Shown here one piece after another: positions 1 to 9,961 of a stretch of 39,298 nucleotides of DNA. Position 1 is the stretch's first letter. Every line of letters begins with the position of its first letter. The stretch comes from Globomyces pollinis-pini. Lineage: Eukaryota > Chytridiomycota > Chytridiomycetes > Rhizophydiales > Globomycetaceae. The translations under genes and the position numbers were made by a program. The notes beneath the pieces were generated by a model. That model made no database searches, was not told the origin of the DNA, and saw only the letters and a list, made by a program, of their open reading frames with translations. Location of the stretch: NCBI GenBank assembly GCA_025399215.1, contig MU621253.1, forward strand, positions 1 to 39,298, read 5' to 3'.

Positions 1-763
1 TAACATTTACACAACAATCAAATCAGAGAGAATATTCGGGTGATCCATTGGAAGAAATAGTTCAAAATATAGCAACTACTGAACCCGAACAGAAGAGTAC
101 TCCAATCAACAGACAAGAATAGCGACTAAACTAAACGACCTAACTATTGAATGTGATAGTGTGCAAGATTTTAAGTCCAAATTGTGGAATGCTTTTTCAA
201 CTCATTTACAAAAAGCAGCTATTATGGAACCGGATAATATAACTTTTAGTGATGAAGAACCAACAGTAGATGATATCGATAAATATGTATCATTCAAGAG
301 ACACAATCGATTCATGAAACCTTCTGGATTAACAACACTTATCCTTCATACAATAATTTCAGCTAATAAACCTTTAGTTACTTCTATTTTTAAACATTCA
401 GAGTCTTTGAGCAGCAAAGACCATTTTATTCGATACAACAGAACTATTCTAATGCCTGAAATTCAAGATCGATCTGGAGCTGCTGCCGATGAACTTATTT
501 GTGAAATTATTGAAAAACTTAGAGAAGCTCATCAACACAATTATGTCAGTGCTGCAGCTCATTGGAGAATTTGGGCATCCCATATTGTTAGTAAACCCAT
601 TCCAACTCATGAAAGACTGATCATGAGCCCTCCACCATCACACATCATCGGCAAATCAAGAGGCAGACTTGCTGGATCCAAAAACAAAAACTCAACCACT
701 AGGAAAGTGTCAGGTGTAAATGTCCGTGTTCGGATACATCATAACCGCTGGGCGAATATTTAA
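1..763 (+). CDS. Unrecognised protein, 5'-truncated by window edge, AT-hook-like C-terminus
   Basis: The reading frame enters the window open (codons in phase from base 3) and runs to base 96. A 26-nt intron at 97-122 (GTACTCC...GAATAG) joins it to a second exon that runs to TAA at 761-763, about 245 residues in all. Without the intron the two halves lie in different frames and look like a frameshift. The first visible part is acidic and polar. The middle is mixed alpha-helical with no domain I recognise. Near the end is RGRLAGSKNK, resembling the AT-hook/GRPKGSKNK motif of DNA-binding proteins and of some retroelement polyproteins, followed by a basic tail. DNA binding is only an inference from that motif. 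The true start lies upstream of the window. Confidence 0.6.
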
Positions 764-916
764 GAAAAACGTGCAAAGATATAAGTTTCTTTTATAATAT
801 CCTCTTTTACTAGTTAATCGACTTTTGTAGTATTAACATTTTATCAAAAAAAACTTGTTATATTAGAATTAGAAATCGTGTAAGCAGTCCTTGTTTTTCC
901 ATTTTCTTCAAATTGT

Positions 917-1179
917 ATGAGTTTTTTCTCAAATGCATTACGTAATGATTTAAAGTCAGCCGCAGGAAAATCTGTAAATTTTAGGAAATAGCCAATTGAT
1001 GAAGATGTCTATAAAAAGAACATGACTACGGATGCTCCGGAAGATCAAATCTACAAACAAAAACACAACTCGGGATGAGTCTCATTTTGAATATGTTTTA
1101 GGTTGCTATTATGGACGCTGCCATCAAGGCGGACAAAAGTCCGGTACAACCCAATAAACGCCTAGTTGACTTTTTTTAG
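917..1179 (+). other. Possible small spliced gene or gene remnant
   Basis: ATG at 917 opens a frame beginning MSFFSNALRNDLKSAAGKS that meets TAG at 989-991. The same frame is open again beyond that stop (PIDEDVYKKNMTTDAPEDQ...) to TGA near 1076. An 18-nt segment 974-991 has GT...AG ends and would remove the stop. Alternatively a 128-nt intron 974-1101 joins the first exon in phase to VAIMDAAIKADKSPV..., ending at TAG 1177-1179. A third frame from ATG near 1033 is also open for about 41 codons. Composition is more GC-rich and coding-like than the flanks. I cannot choose among a small real gene, a pseudogene and chance. Confidence 0.2.
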
Positions 1180-1851
1180 TTTTGACATGTTAACAGCAAG
1201 TTTCTGACAATTTGATCCATTCAAATAATGCTTTGACGAAATTTGACAGAATGTCAAATTAGTCCGAAAAGGTGTCAATTTCTGAATTTTTCGAAACTTT
1301 AATACAAAAATAGCGATGAAATAGAGTGGGAGCAATCTAGTCATTTTCTTTCTCAAAAACTAAAACTGGCTACAAGTTTGAAAAAGTTCCGAATCTGCAT
1401 GATAACACACCTCTCTGAGTGGCAAAGTGTTTGTATTCACTATTACAGTCTAGCACATAAGGGATTTCCCACGGTGGCACTTTTGACATGAAAGAATCTA
1501 GGCAACTAGAACATCATTCTAAGGCAATACTGATCTTTTGAGAAAGATAGATAGTTGAATAGAATTCTCAATTTCACAGGAATCTAATGCATTTTTTAAA
1601 TAAAAATCTGACTATTCCTCGATACACTTCAAAGCTTCAAAGTAACTTTACCCAGTAAAATAATTTACCTCCTAGACAATCGTTATTTCTGTAACTGTGT
1701 AAAATTTGGCATGGATTAGACCAATATTATATTTTTGTTTCGGTTAGATTTTCAAGACGCGTTTGAAAATTTTAAACTTATTAAAATGAAACGCAACAAC
1801 CAACGGAAAGAATCATTCCTTGGGGATAAAACGAAGAGAAAACTCACAGAT

Positions 1852-2170
1852 GATAATCCTATTAAACAGCTCGATTTCAAACGATGAAGAGTGAATAGAG
1901 TTCCACAATTCAAGAATGTTCAATTCCATACATGCAAACCTAGAAATTCTAAAGAAGCTAAGTCTCAAGAATTTAGAAAATAATATATGAATAGTATCGG
2001 TTTTTGCTTTCAAAAGATAATCCAATTACAGAACTCAATTTCAAACGATGAGCAGTGGTTATAGTCACATAGTTCAAGAAAGTTGACGTCCATACAAGCA
2101 AAATTAGAAATGGTGAAGAAGTTAGCAGGTTTCAATAAGGTATGAAATGATAAATGAATAATATTGGTAC
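1852..2170. repeat. Degenerate tandem duplication, period about 164 bp
   Basis: A block starting GATAATCCTATTAAACAG at 1852 recurs as GATAATCCAATTACAGAA at 2016. The matches continue through TTTCAAACGATGA, TTCAAGAA, CCATACA and a GAAGAAG-like stretch. Many substitutions and small indels show that the duplication is old. No coding potential is apparent. Confidence 0.6.
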
Positions 2171-2527
2171 GAAATCTTCACCTCTTTCAAACGTTATCAG
2201 CAAAAGTGTATAACCTATGAATTTGACATAGGAATTAAAGAAAAGAACAACCCTTATGCGCTGGACTGTATTATCAGATCACAATTTAGTTAGCTCTTCT
2301 TCTAACATGATAGATTGTCCTGGTTAGTCTAATCCTAACCAAGCTCTTGCCCCTGCTCTAACGGAAAATATTTTATGAGATTTTGAAAGATCGAATCAGA
2401 CATATTGTGTCATGTAGGATTGTTATTCCATCCAAATTAGGGGGGTTTCAAACACAAAATTAATGGAAAATAGACAAAAATTTTGTCACGTGTACCTGTG
2501 TAATGTGTCTGACACTGTGTCTGGGAG

Positions 2528-2671
2528 TTAATTAAATTCCTGATTGTTAATCTGACCGCCGCAGTTAGTACATCCTTCGCTTTTCTTGCAACTGAACTTC
2601 CAACATATTGAAGAAACAATCACGTCAGTTTTTGAGTTTAGTCGCTGACATTTTAATGTAGAGTTTCTCAT
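2528..2671 (-). other. Short Cys-rich reading frame, status unknown
   Basis: ATG at 2671 (minus strand) opens a 47-codon frame whose C-terminal half carries Cys residues in the order CWKFSCKKSEGCTNCGG, a spacing reminiscent of a small zinc-binding knuckle. It stops at 2528-2530. There is no homology I recognise and no supporting intron structure, so it may be chance. Confidence 0.12.
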
Positions 2672-2785
2672 TGTATATGCTTCGAGGTGTGTGTAAATTT
2701 CTTGCGTGTACGTTGTAAAAACGATGCCTATTTTTCATACACAAAATTTCTCAAAATTTCAGTAAAGCTATTACAGCTCAATCAA

Positions 2786-3340
2786 ATGACACCAGAAAAT
2801 TGGCCACCAAATATCAATTATCTTCAAGAGTCAGTTTGGAATGAGTCAGCGTTAAATTCCTCAAAGACTTTCAGAAAAGAGGGTCTCCCTTGTCTAACAA
2901 GTCTTGTATCTTTGCAGAATAGATTAAAGATAATGAAAACCCCACCAGGACACCCTTCGACTGGATACGGCCTATATGCAACAGAAGATATATATCCAAA
3001 CAGCTTTATCCTTAATTACACAGGGAAAGTACAACTGGATTCATTCATATCTGCCACTAATGATTACTGCATACATCTTCATGAAGGAGTGAGTATTGAA
3101 GCAAACACAGATGGAAATGAAGCACGATTTATCAACGACTACTTCGGTATTGCCAAACGACCAAATGTGGCATTCGATACCTATGTAGACGGCAATGGCA
3201 ACTTCAATAGTGGAGTATTCTCACTGAATAAGACGATAAGGGCTGGCGAAGAATTGTTGGTGACATATGGGTTAGACTTCTGGAGGTCTAGAGGAATAAC
3301 AAGATCTGGACCAGAATGGGATGATTCATGGGATGAATGA
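2786..3340 (+). CDS. Stand-alone SET-domain protein (probable lysine methyltransferase)
   Basis: A compact protein of about 184 residues made almost entirely of a SET domain. Recognisable pieces in order are GYGLYATEDI (SAM-site GxG segment), ILNYTGKV, NDYCIHL, ARFINDYFG...PNVAF (in place of the usual RFINHSC...PN) and EELLVTYGLDFW near the end. The family transfers methyl groups from S-adenosylmethionine to lysine; the substrate cannot be told. The first in-frame ATG after the splice-like TTTCAG is at 2786. A 5' exon from ATG 2677 joined by an intron 2687-2762 is also in phase and would add 11 residues. There is no pre-SET or post-SET Cys cluster. The gene is convergent with the Uso1 gene, with 41 bp between stop codons. 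Confidence 0.8.
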   Translation: MTPENWPPNINYLQESVWNESALNSSKTFRKEGLPCLTSLVSLQNRLKIMKTPPGHPSTGYGLYATEDIYPNSFILNYTGKVQLDSFISATNDYCIHLHEGVSIEANTDGNEARFINDYFGIAKRPNVAFDTYVDGNGNFNSGVFSLNKTIRAGEELLVTYGLDFWRSRGITRSGPEWDDSWDE

Positions 3341-3381
3341 TTAATAAGCATACACGCACAACATCTATGTTTTATAATTTT

Positions 3382-6044
3382 TTATTCATCGGGAAAGACT
3401 TCACCATATGCTTTCAATTTTTCTTTCAGTTCAGCTATCTCAATCTCTTGATCTGCTGTCAATAAATACAGATCTTCCTGATCCTCTTCGATAGCTCTGA
3501 TATATTCGTCCTTTTCTATAACCTTTTCACGCAAGTGCTTCAACTCTTCAACATCCACTAACACATTTGTTTGCTAAGATTAATGTAATTTAAAAAACCT
3601 TAGCATTTAAATCACTCTGAGCTATTTGCTCACGTAATTGGGCAATTTCGTCATCCTTTTTCTTTAAAGATTCTGTTAATTCCTTCAGTTTCTCTTTCAT
3701 TGATTCAAATTCATTGGTATCTTAAAGTTAGTGTCAGCATGTCAGATATATACTATTTTGATTAACAGCTACCTTGCCGCTGACTTTTTTGGCAATTACG
3801 GTTACTCCTTTCACAATTGTATCTAAGATCAGTTTCATTGACATTACCAAGATGAGTTCTAGTAAATTCAAGGAAAATAGGATCTAATGCCAAATCCTCT
3901 TCTTTAGTAGCATTTACTTTATCATTTGCAGCAACCGCTTTTGTCTCTTTCAGTCTCTGAACTCTAGAGAGGAATATATCAACACCGATTCTACTTATCA
4001 CAAGATTTTGCAGGTTGGTCCTATTCATTGTAAGTCAAAAATACTACTTCGAAAAAACTGGTTCGGTATCATCATTGAACTTGTATAAAACACCATATAA
4101 GAACACTGATAGTCCTTGTACAACTGGATCAATCCCTGATGACTGACTTATTTGCTCTACAAGCTACCTATAAGAAGAAGAAAAATTACGAATTGCATAT
4201 TTGACCCTTCGGAAAGAAACTCTTTGACGACTTTGGTATTATCAAAAGCCCAAACAATCAGTAATGATAAAAGGCCAATTTGCACACGATGGTCTAACCC
4301 ATCTCGGCTGGCACATAATAAAGAGTAACATACTTTATGTAGAAATACAATCGATTCTAAAAATCAAAAATCAAACCAATACCACCATGTTCTTCGAAAT
4401 GCGCTGACAAGCAAATATCTTGAGCATGAGTGTTGTGAAACAATGAGTGCATTAATGCATTTGATGAAAACCAAATACGCAAAGGGTCTCTGACTGACAA
4501 AGATAAGTCTGTCAGACTTGTGACCAGTAAAGTTCCTATTGGAGTAGAATTTTGTGGGAGAACAGATGATGCAACGAACACTTGCCCGTCCATGTTATCT
4601 TCGATAAAACTCTGTGATATAAGAAAAGTTATGATACCCGAAAAAGGTATGCAGAGCAAACACGTTCAAAAAAATCATTTTTGTTGATGGATGTCTGCAA
4701 GATAGCCATAACGCTAGAAATGTCAGATTCATTACTTTTCATTGTGCACTTCGAAAATCTGCCTGATTAATTCAGTTGATTTACCTATCCCGATTAACGT
4801 CGTTATGTTTTATTATGTCTGCTATAGCCAACAAAGCCTAAATCACATAAATAAATAATTAGCCTTACATGATTTCTGACTTCATTTGGCACAACTTTAG
4901 CCATAGAAGTCTCAAACAAGGTTCTAATTATATTTGACTGTCCAAGGAGGTTTTGATTAACTACTGTGTTTTGATTTACCCCTTCAACCAATACTTTGAT
5001 TAGTTCTAGAACAAATATAGTATTTTGGGTTTTTTGTTCTGACCATTCGCTTATATCACATAATGACACCTCTTTTACTTCCCCATTTGGGTGCTCGAAC
5101 CGCGAAACAAGTAGTTTTGGTACTTGTTTAATGCAACTAGTTTCTCTGAACAAATTCTACAATTTAAAAAAAAAATATGTATACTTGGTTCGATGCATTG
5201 TGTCGCAATAAGTTTTGCATTAACTGCAAACAGTCTTGCACAATAATTCCTCCATCAATTGTACCTTCGTCAAAGATGATCGTAAATAATCTTTCGAATG
5301 CATTCTCAAATGCCACAATTTTCTGAATATCCGCATTCTTTTCTGTTAGGGATATTAATAGCAACAATCCATCTAGAATTAAGGCGCTAAACTATTCACC
5401 ATTTCTGATAATTTCACGGCGATCATCCAACAAGTCGATAAGCCTAAAAAGTTACAAACAATCCATTAAATGAGTTGATTTGAAATTTTCAATTAAGTTG
5501 TGGTTGTTACCTTGAGATACCAAGTGGACTTGTCAAAATTCCCTCATGTAATGCGCTCCCGACATTTCCGAATAATGTTGTCAATAGTTGAACACTATTA
5601 AAACGAACATAGAAGTCCAGTTCTGCCAAAATATCTAATATCAATGTGATGTTAGAGGAATCCTGGAATTGAGATTAATTTGAAGAAACCTTGATGAATA
5701 TTTCAGTTAACTGTGATGCCAAGTTGATATCTTCTCCCTTTATATAATTAGTATTGAAATTACTATACTGTAACTGAGCAAAGAATATTGAGAGTTTCCA
5801 AAGTAAGCTTAATGATTTCTACATCCATACGATCGTTTCTTAAAACAGTAATAAATGCCGGTATAGCTTTGGTTCCCACAAGTAACTGCCAGTCCCTAGC
5901 CAATGCGCGCAGACCTTGCACGGCACTCCTCCTATCTTCCAATAAAGTTGCATCCCTTAACCTATCACAAAGTTTATCGATTGTAGCAGTAGCATCTTTC
6001 GGAGTAGGATCTTGCTGTTGTGGTCTACTGAAGAAATAGTCCAT
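3382..6044 (-). CDS. USO1: General vesicular transport factor Uso1/p115
   Basis: Golgi/ER vesicle-tethering protein that links transport vesicles to acceptor membranes and engages SNAREs and Rab1. It starts at ATG 6044 (MDYFFSRPQQQ...). The armadillo-repeat head matches p115 strongly: TIDKLCDRLRDATLLEDRR, IRNDGLLLLISLTEKN and QKIVAFENAFERLF. A shorter coiled coil follows near 3600-3760 (NEFESMKEKLKELTESLKK). The characteristic acidic C-terminal signature is at the end (EEDQEDLYLLTADQEIEI...). Exons are separated by introns I could place at roughly 26-37 nt plus two of about 67 and 71 nt. Protein length is about 750 residues. The tail is somewhat shorter than the long yeast Uso1 coiled coil and closer to animal p115. 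Divergent from TERT. Confidence 0.88.
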
Positions 6045-6072
6045 TGATGAATGAAAAAACCAAGAGAATTTG
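6045..6072. promoter_or_regulatory. 28-bp gap between divergent USO1 and TERT start codons
   Basis: Only 28 bp separate the start codon of USO1 (minus, ATG 6044-6042) from that of TERT (plus, ATG 6073). Both starts are supported by N-terminal homology. Promoter and 5' UTR elements for each gene must therefore lie inside this gap or inside the neighbouring coding sequence. No TATA-like element is visible. Confidence 0.6.
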
Positions 6073-9000
6073 ATGGAGGTTTTGAGACACCTGTATTCGC
6101 ACATCGTACCATTGATTGAATTGGTCCCGCAATTGAAGGCAACTGAAGATGAGTTGGGTGAGTTTGTGAAGAATGTATTGGTTGGAGCAAATTACCAAAT
6201 GAAGTTTAACCTGAACTTGGATCCTACTCATCTGTCACATCCCCCTTCACAATCAGAGGTTTGATTGTGATGTTTATACATAGATTGTTGATAGAGTTAT
6301 TGGTTCTTGTTATGTGCTGATAGTTTAGGTATCCAGATGTTCTCATTCCTAGGTGATCTCTATGTCAAAGTTTAACATTTAGGTACTATACAATACATAG
6401 CACTTATCAAATTTAGGTACTTTATTAAGAAGAAATATAACAAATCATGTTTTGACATTTGGCTACAAAAAGGTAATACGATATGTACCTAACAAGCATG
6501 ATAGCGCACAGGAAATACGCATGCAGGAATTATTAACCATGGATTTATTGAGTTTGAATCTGTATATCCCAATACTGTGGTGAATTTTGTAAAGAACAGA
6601 ATATGGCAAGAGTTGCTTCTCAGGTAGCAACTATAGTGAATTTACTTTCAGAATAGGAGAAACTGCGATGAAAGAAATCTTGCTACATGGTTCGATATTC
6701 GTGCCATCAGAAAATGTATAATTACTGACTATTTAATCCAAAGGGCTGCTTCTTTCAAGCATCAGGCATTGCAGTGTCAGATAGATCACTCACTGATATA
6801 TCTACTTCAATCCCATCCAAAAGTGATGCTTTATGCCAAACTTTCTCAAGAAAGCGAAAGAGACCATCAGATGACCATGTTAGAGTGAACAGTCAGATTA
6901 AAAGGTCTTCTATTTAAAGAAATAACCTGATATAGTCAATTTGAAATATTTAGCGGATGTATCCAATGGCCTGTTATGCTCTACGGAAAACCTGTATATT
7001 CTTCCAAAGGCACAATTGTGAGCTCACTCCCACCAAATCGTACTTATTGTGATCAATTGAACCATTTTAGACATTCTAAAGAACGTTTCGACTGGGAATT
7101 TAATGAATTATATATTTGCCGGTAAATTCCGGGAAAGAGCCTCCAATTGCAATGTTAAACTAGATTTTCAAATGAAAAAGAAATGGGTAATGTATTTGGC
7201 TAATATTTTTAGAAGCGCAATTGGCGATTGAAACAAGGCAAAGGCATTTTCGAACGATTACTATTAAACTATAAACAGTGCAATTTGCAGGCACTATTGG
7301 ACTTTTATTGTTCAGTTGAAATCAACCCTGTATTTATATAATACTAACAGTTTAGAACTCCGGCTCACTGTTGGATTTACAAACCGAAAAACACCAGGTC
7401 TATTGCTTTTTGCGAGCTGTACTAAGCAATATTATACCCACAGATTTATTTGGCTCATATGAAAACCAAATCCAGTTTTTTAAAAGTATGTCGAGTTTTC
7501 TTATGGTTTAGTTGTGAAATTCCTTGTTAACATCAGACGTTTTGATTCAGTTTCTTACTCTATCATTCTGGATGGGTTTAAGGTATTAAGCAAACTTCTA
7601 ATGTTTGATTAATGATGTAAAATGGTTGTCTGTGAAGCATCTTCATCACTGCCCACCTTCCGACCATTCTATTCGACAGCGGCTCGTTTTGGATTACTTG
7701 TGTTGGATTTTGATTGATCTAGTCATTCCGTTGATAAGGGTATACCTCGGTTACTTATATTATTATTGTAGAGTAATTTTTACGTTACAGAAACCACGGT
7801 TCATAAAAATGAATTGTTTTACTTTCGTCACCGAGTCTGGAGACAAATTAATTTCCCGCTCTATAAAGAGTTAGTGGAACATACTTATCAAAAACTAGAT
7901 ATGGTAACTCAGTTTCTTACAATTGGTAGGTAGATTTCTCTTGCAATAGGGAAGATCACGATTGGTTAGGTTATACAACAATGAGATTGTTGCCAAAAGC
8001 GATTGGTGCACGACCAATTGTTAATTTAAGCAAGAAAGTGGCAAGCATGTCTTCTGATAAACTACAACGAGGACAGGCAAGAATTTCAATCAACCAGATG
8101 TTGAGAAATGCATTTCACATCTTGTCTTATGCAGCGGTAAGGTGTTTAATTTTTTATATCAGGATTGTAAGCAAGTATTAGGGTCATCAGTATCAGGAAA
8201 GGATTCCATTTACACAAAATTAAAGGATTTCAAATCTAGCAGCAACTCAAAAACTGATAATCGTTACTATTTCTGTAAAGTTGATATCAAGTCATGTTTT
8301 GATTCAATACGACAAGACCAGTTATTAAAGATCTTGGATGAGATTCTTGAAGATGTAGTGGGACACTGCTGACTTGTAGGTCGAATATATCATACATCGA
8401 TATTCAAAAACACATATTGCTTCTAAAGATCTAAAAAGAGTATATCGGAGTGTTGCGAGGTTGGTTGGTACGCAATTCATCTATTGATAACTAAAGACAC
8501 TTTTCAAGAATTTGAAACACTCTCTAAAGATATATCTTCCAAGTTACACGATTCGGTCCTCGTAGATCTAGTGGTTCATCCATTTGAAGAAAAGTCATCA
8601 ATTCTGAATCTGTTAAAGAGTCATATAACTAACCACGTTATCAAGGTTTGGTAAACAAACTCTCATCAATTAGATTGGAAGTAAGTTCTACCGTCAGAAA
8701 GTGGGAATACCTCAAGGCTCTGTCCTATCAACGCTACTTTGCAAGTTGATTATGCCGTGACTAATCTATAGTATTTTCTACGGTCATATGGAAAGTAATG
8801 AACTTGGCAATTTTTTGCATAGCACTGATGGTGTACTCTTTAGATATGTTGACGATTTCCTGTTCGTTACAACCGATCTACTGGAAGCTCAAGCTTTCTG
8901 CAAAAAAGTTCATAAACGTAGGACGCAGGAGAAGCACTTACTTTAGCACAACCAAAATACGGCTTCTGCATTAATCATGAAAAGACATTGACCAACTTTC

Positions 9001-9751
9001 CAGCAGTCATAAACGGAGTTTCATTAAAAAATGTCCCTCCATCCGCAGGTAGTTAGCCTTGCCTTAATCTATAGAATTTCCTTGGTGTGGACTGTTGATA
9101 AATATGGATAAGTTGGATACTCTACAAGACAATTCTAGGTATCTTGGCACGCACTTAAGGAATTCTTTCTCCATTGATCATACGAATAGTATTGGTGAAC
9201 AACTTCTTCTTAAGGTTTTGCAGTAATGTATATTCGTTAACTTTGATAGAGTTATTAAAAACCGAACCCATCAAATCCATATGGATTCATTTTTAAACGA
9301 TAGCAAAACGATCAGACAAACGATTTTTCATACATTTTTGGTATGTGCAATGAGATTTTGTTGTTTTACCAAATATGCATTCCAGTTCCACACAAACAAT
9401 CAAATATACTTGTTGAGTAATTTTATAGGCTGACCTAATTCTTAGAAATAATTAAATCCGCAGTTCGCTATCATTTCTCACTAATCCAATCTAAAACACC
9501 TAACCCAAATGCAGATGGATCAATAAGCAAAGCAGAAGTGCATTGGTATGACATTATGTTTGAAGTTTATGCTTAGGCTGGGATATAAGGCGTTTTCGTT
9601 AGTTCTTCGAAATAGACAACCGAAATATAATTCAGTTGTGAGAAATATCGAGAAAATTTTGGAATGCCCATCACTGGTATATATTAAAACCACGCTGTTA
9701 CATATAGTTGAACGATCACACTCTGAAGATGTATGGAAAATTGAATATTAA
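6073..9751 (+). CDS. TERT: Telomerase reverse transcriptase (catalytic subunit), more than 20 ultrashort introns
   Basis: Extends chromosome ends by copying the telomerase RNA template. The N-terminal domain begins MEVLRHLYSHIVPLIELVPQ and continues through HVLTFGYKK, YPNTVVNFVKN and LLRIGETAMKEILLHGSIF. Then come a CP-like block (MLYGKPVYSSKG), QFP-like block (IFERLLLNYKQCNLQALLD), T motif (YCFLRAVLSNIIP...FYVTETTVHKNELFYFR), motif 1 (RLLPKAIGARPIVNL), A (CKVDIKSCFDSI, catalytic Asp), B' (GIPQGSVLSTLLC), C (RYVDDFLFVT, catalytic Asp pair), D (YGFCINHEKTLTNF) and E (FPWCGLL). The C-terminal extension holds EVHWLGYKAFSLVLRNRQPKY. Length is about 980 residues. Most introns are 25-32 nt. Weak points are exon joins near 6900-7200, where alternative splices fit, one intron (7583-7607) ending TG, and a 114-nt intron slot at 6303-6416. 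The conserved catalytic residues argue for a working enzyme. Confidence 0.93.
6303..6416 (+). other. Intron slot made of four back-to-back GT...AG modules in TERT
   Basis: The second TERT intron position, in phase as ...VIG | TLLRRNITNHVL, is 114 nt long. It divides without remainder into four segments that each start GT and end AG: 6303-6328 (26 nt), 6329-6352 (24), 6353-6382 (30) and 6383-6416 (34). Each is the size of an ordinary intron of this genome. The internal joints are AG|GT, and four of the five AG sites here are TTTAG or CCTAG types. Confidence 0.6.
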
Positions 9752-9961
9752 TGGGAGGAATCAATTAACATCTACTCTGATTTACAATAAATATTTTCCC
9801 AAAACAGATATGGCAATAATTGCATATACCCAACAAACATTCTAAAATTATACTGATAATTTGATATTTTATAATCTACTATCATAATGGTAGTGATAAA
9901 TTTTAAGTTTTCAGGTCATTCCAATTCAATTGCGTCCTTGATTTTTCCAAAACATTGACAG

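Larger units (their letters stand above)
764..2676. other. Gene-poor intergenic region
   Basis: No convincing gene in about 1.9 kb, the longest such stretch in the window. It holds coding-like scraps at 917-1179, a degenerate 164-bp tandem duplication near 1852-2170, and a 47-codon Cys-rich reading frame on the minus strand (2528-2671). The rest is AT-rich sequence without long open frames. It could be decayed gene or mobile-element sequence. Confidence 0.5.

Noticed and set aside
83..170. Frameshift in the first gene near base 100
   Set aside because: A 26-nt intron at 97-122 joins the two frames in phase, in line with the other introns.
1162..1356. 64-residue minus-strand open frame in the gene-poor tract
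   Set aside because: Low-complexity, AT-driven composition with no recognisable motif; overlaps other weak frames.
7981..9100. Retrotransposon or group II intron reverse transcriptase
   Set aside because: Telomerase-specific N-terminal, CP-like, QFP-like and T motifs precede the RT motifs, and the insertion between motifs A and B' plus the FPWCGLL motif E are TERT-like. No endonuclease, integrase or terminal repeats are present.
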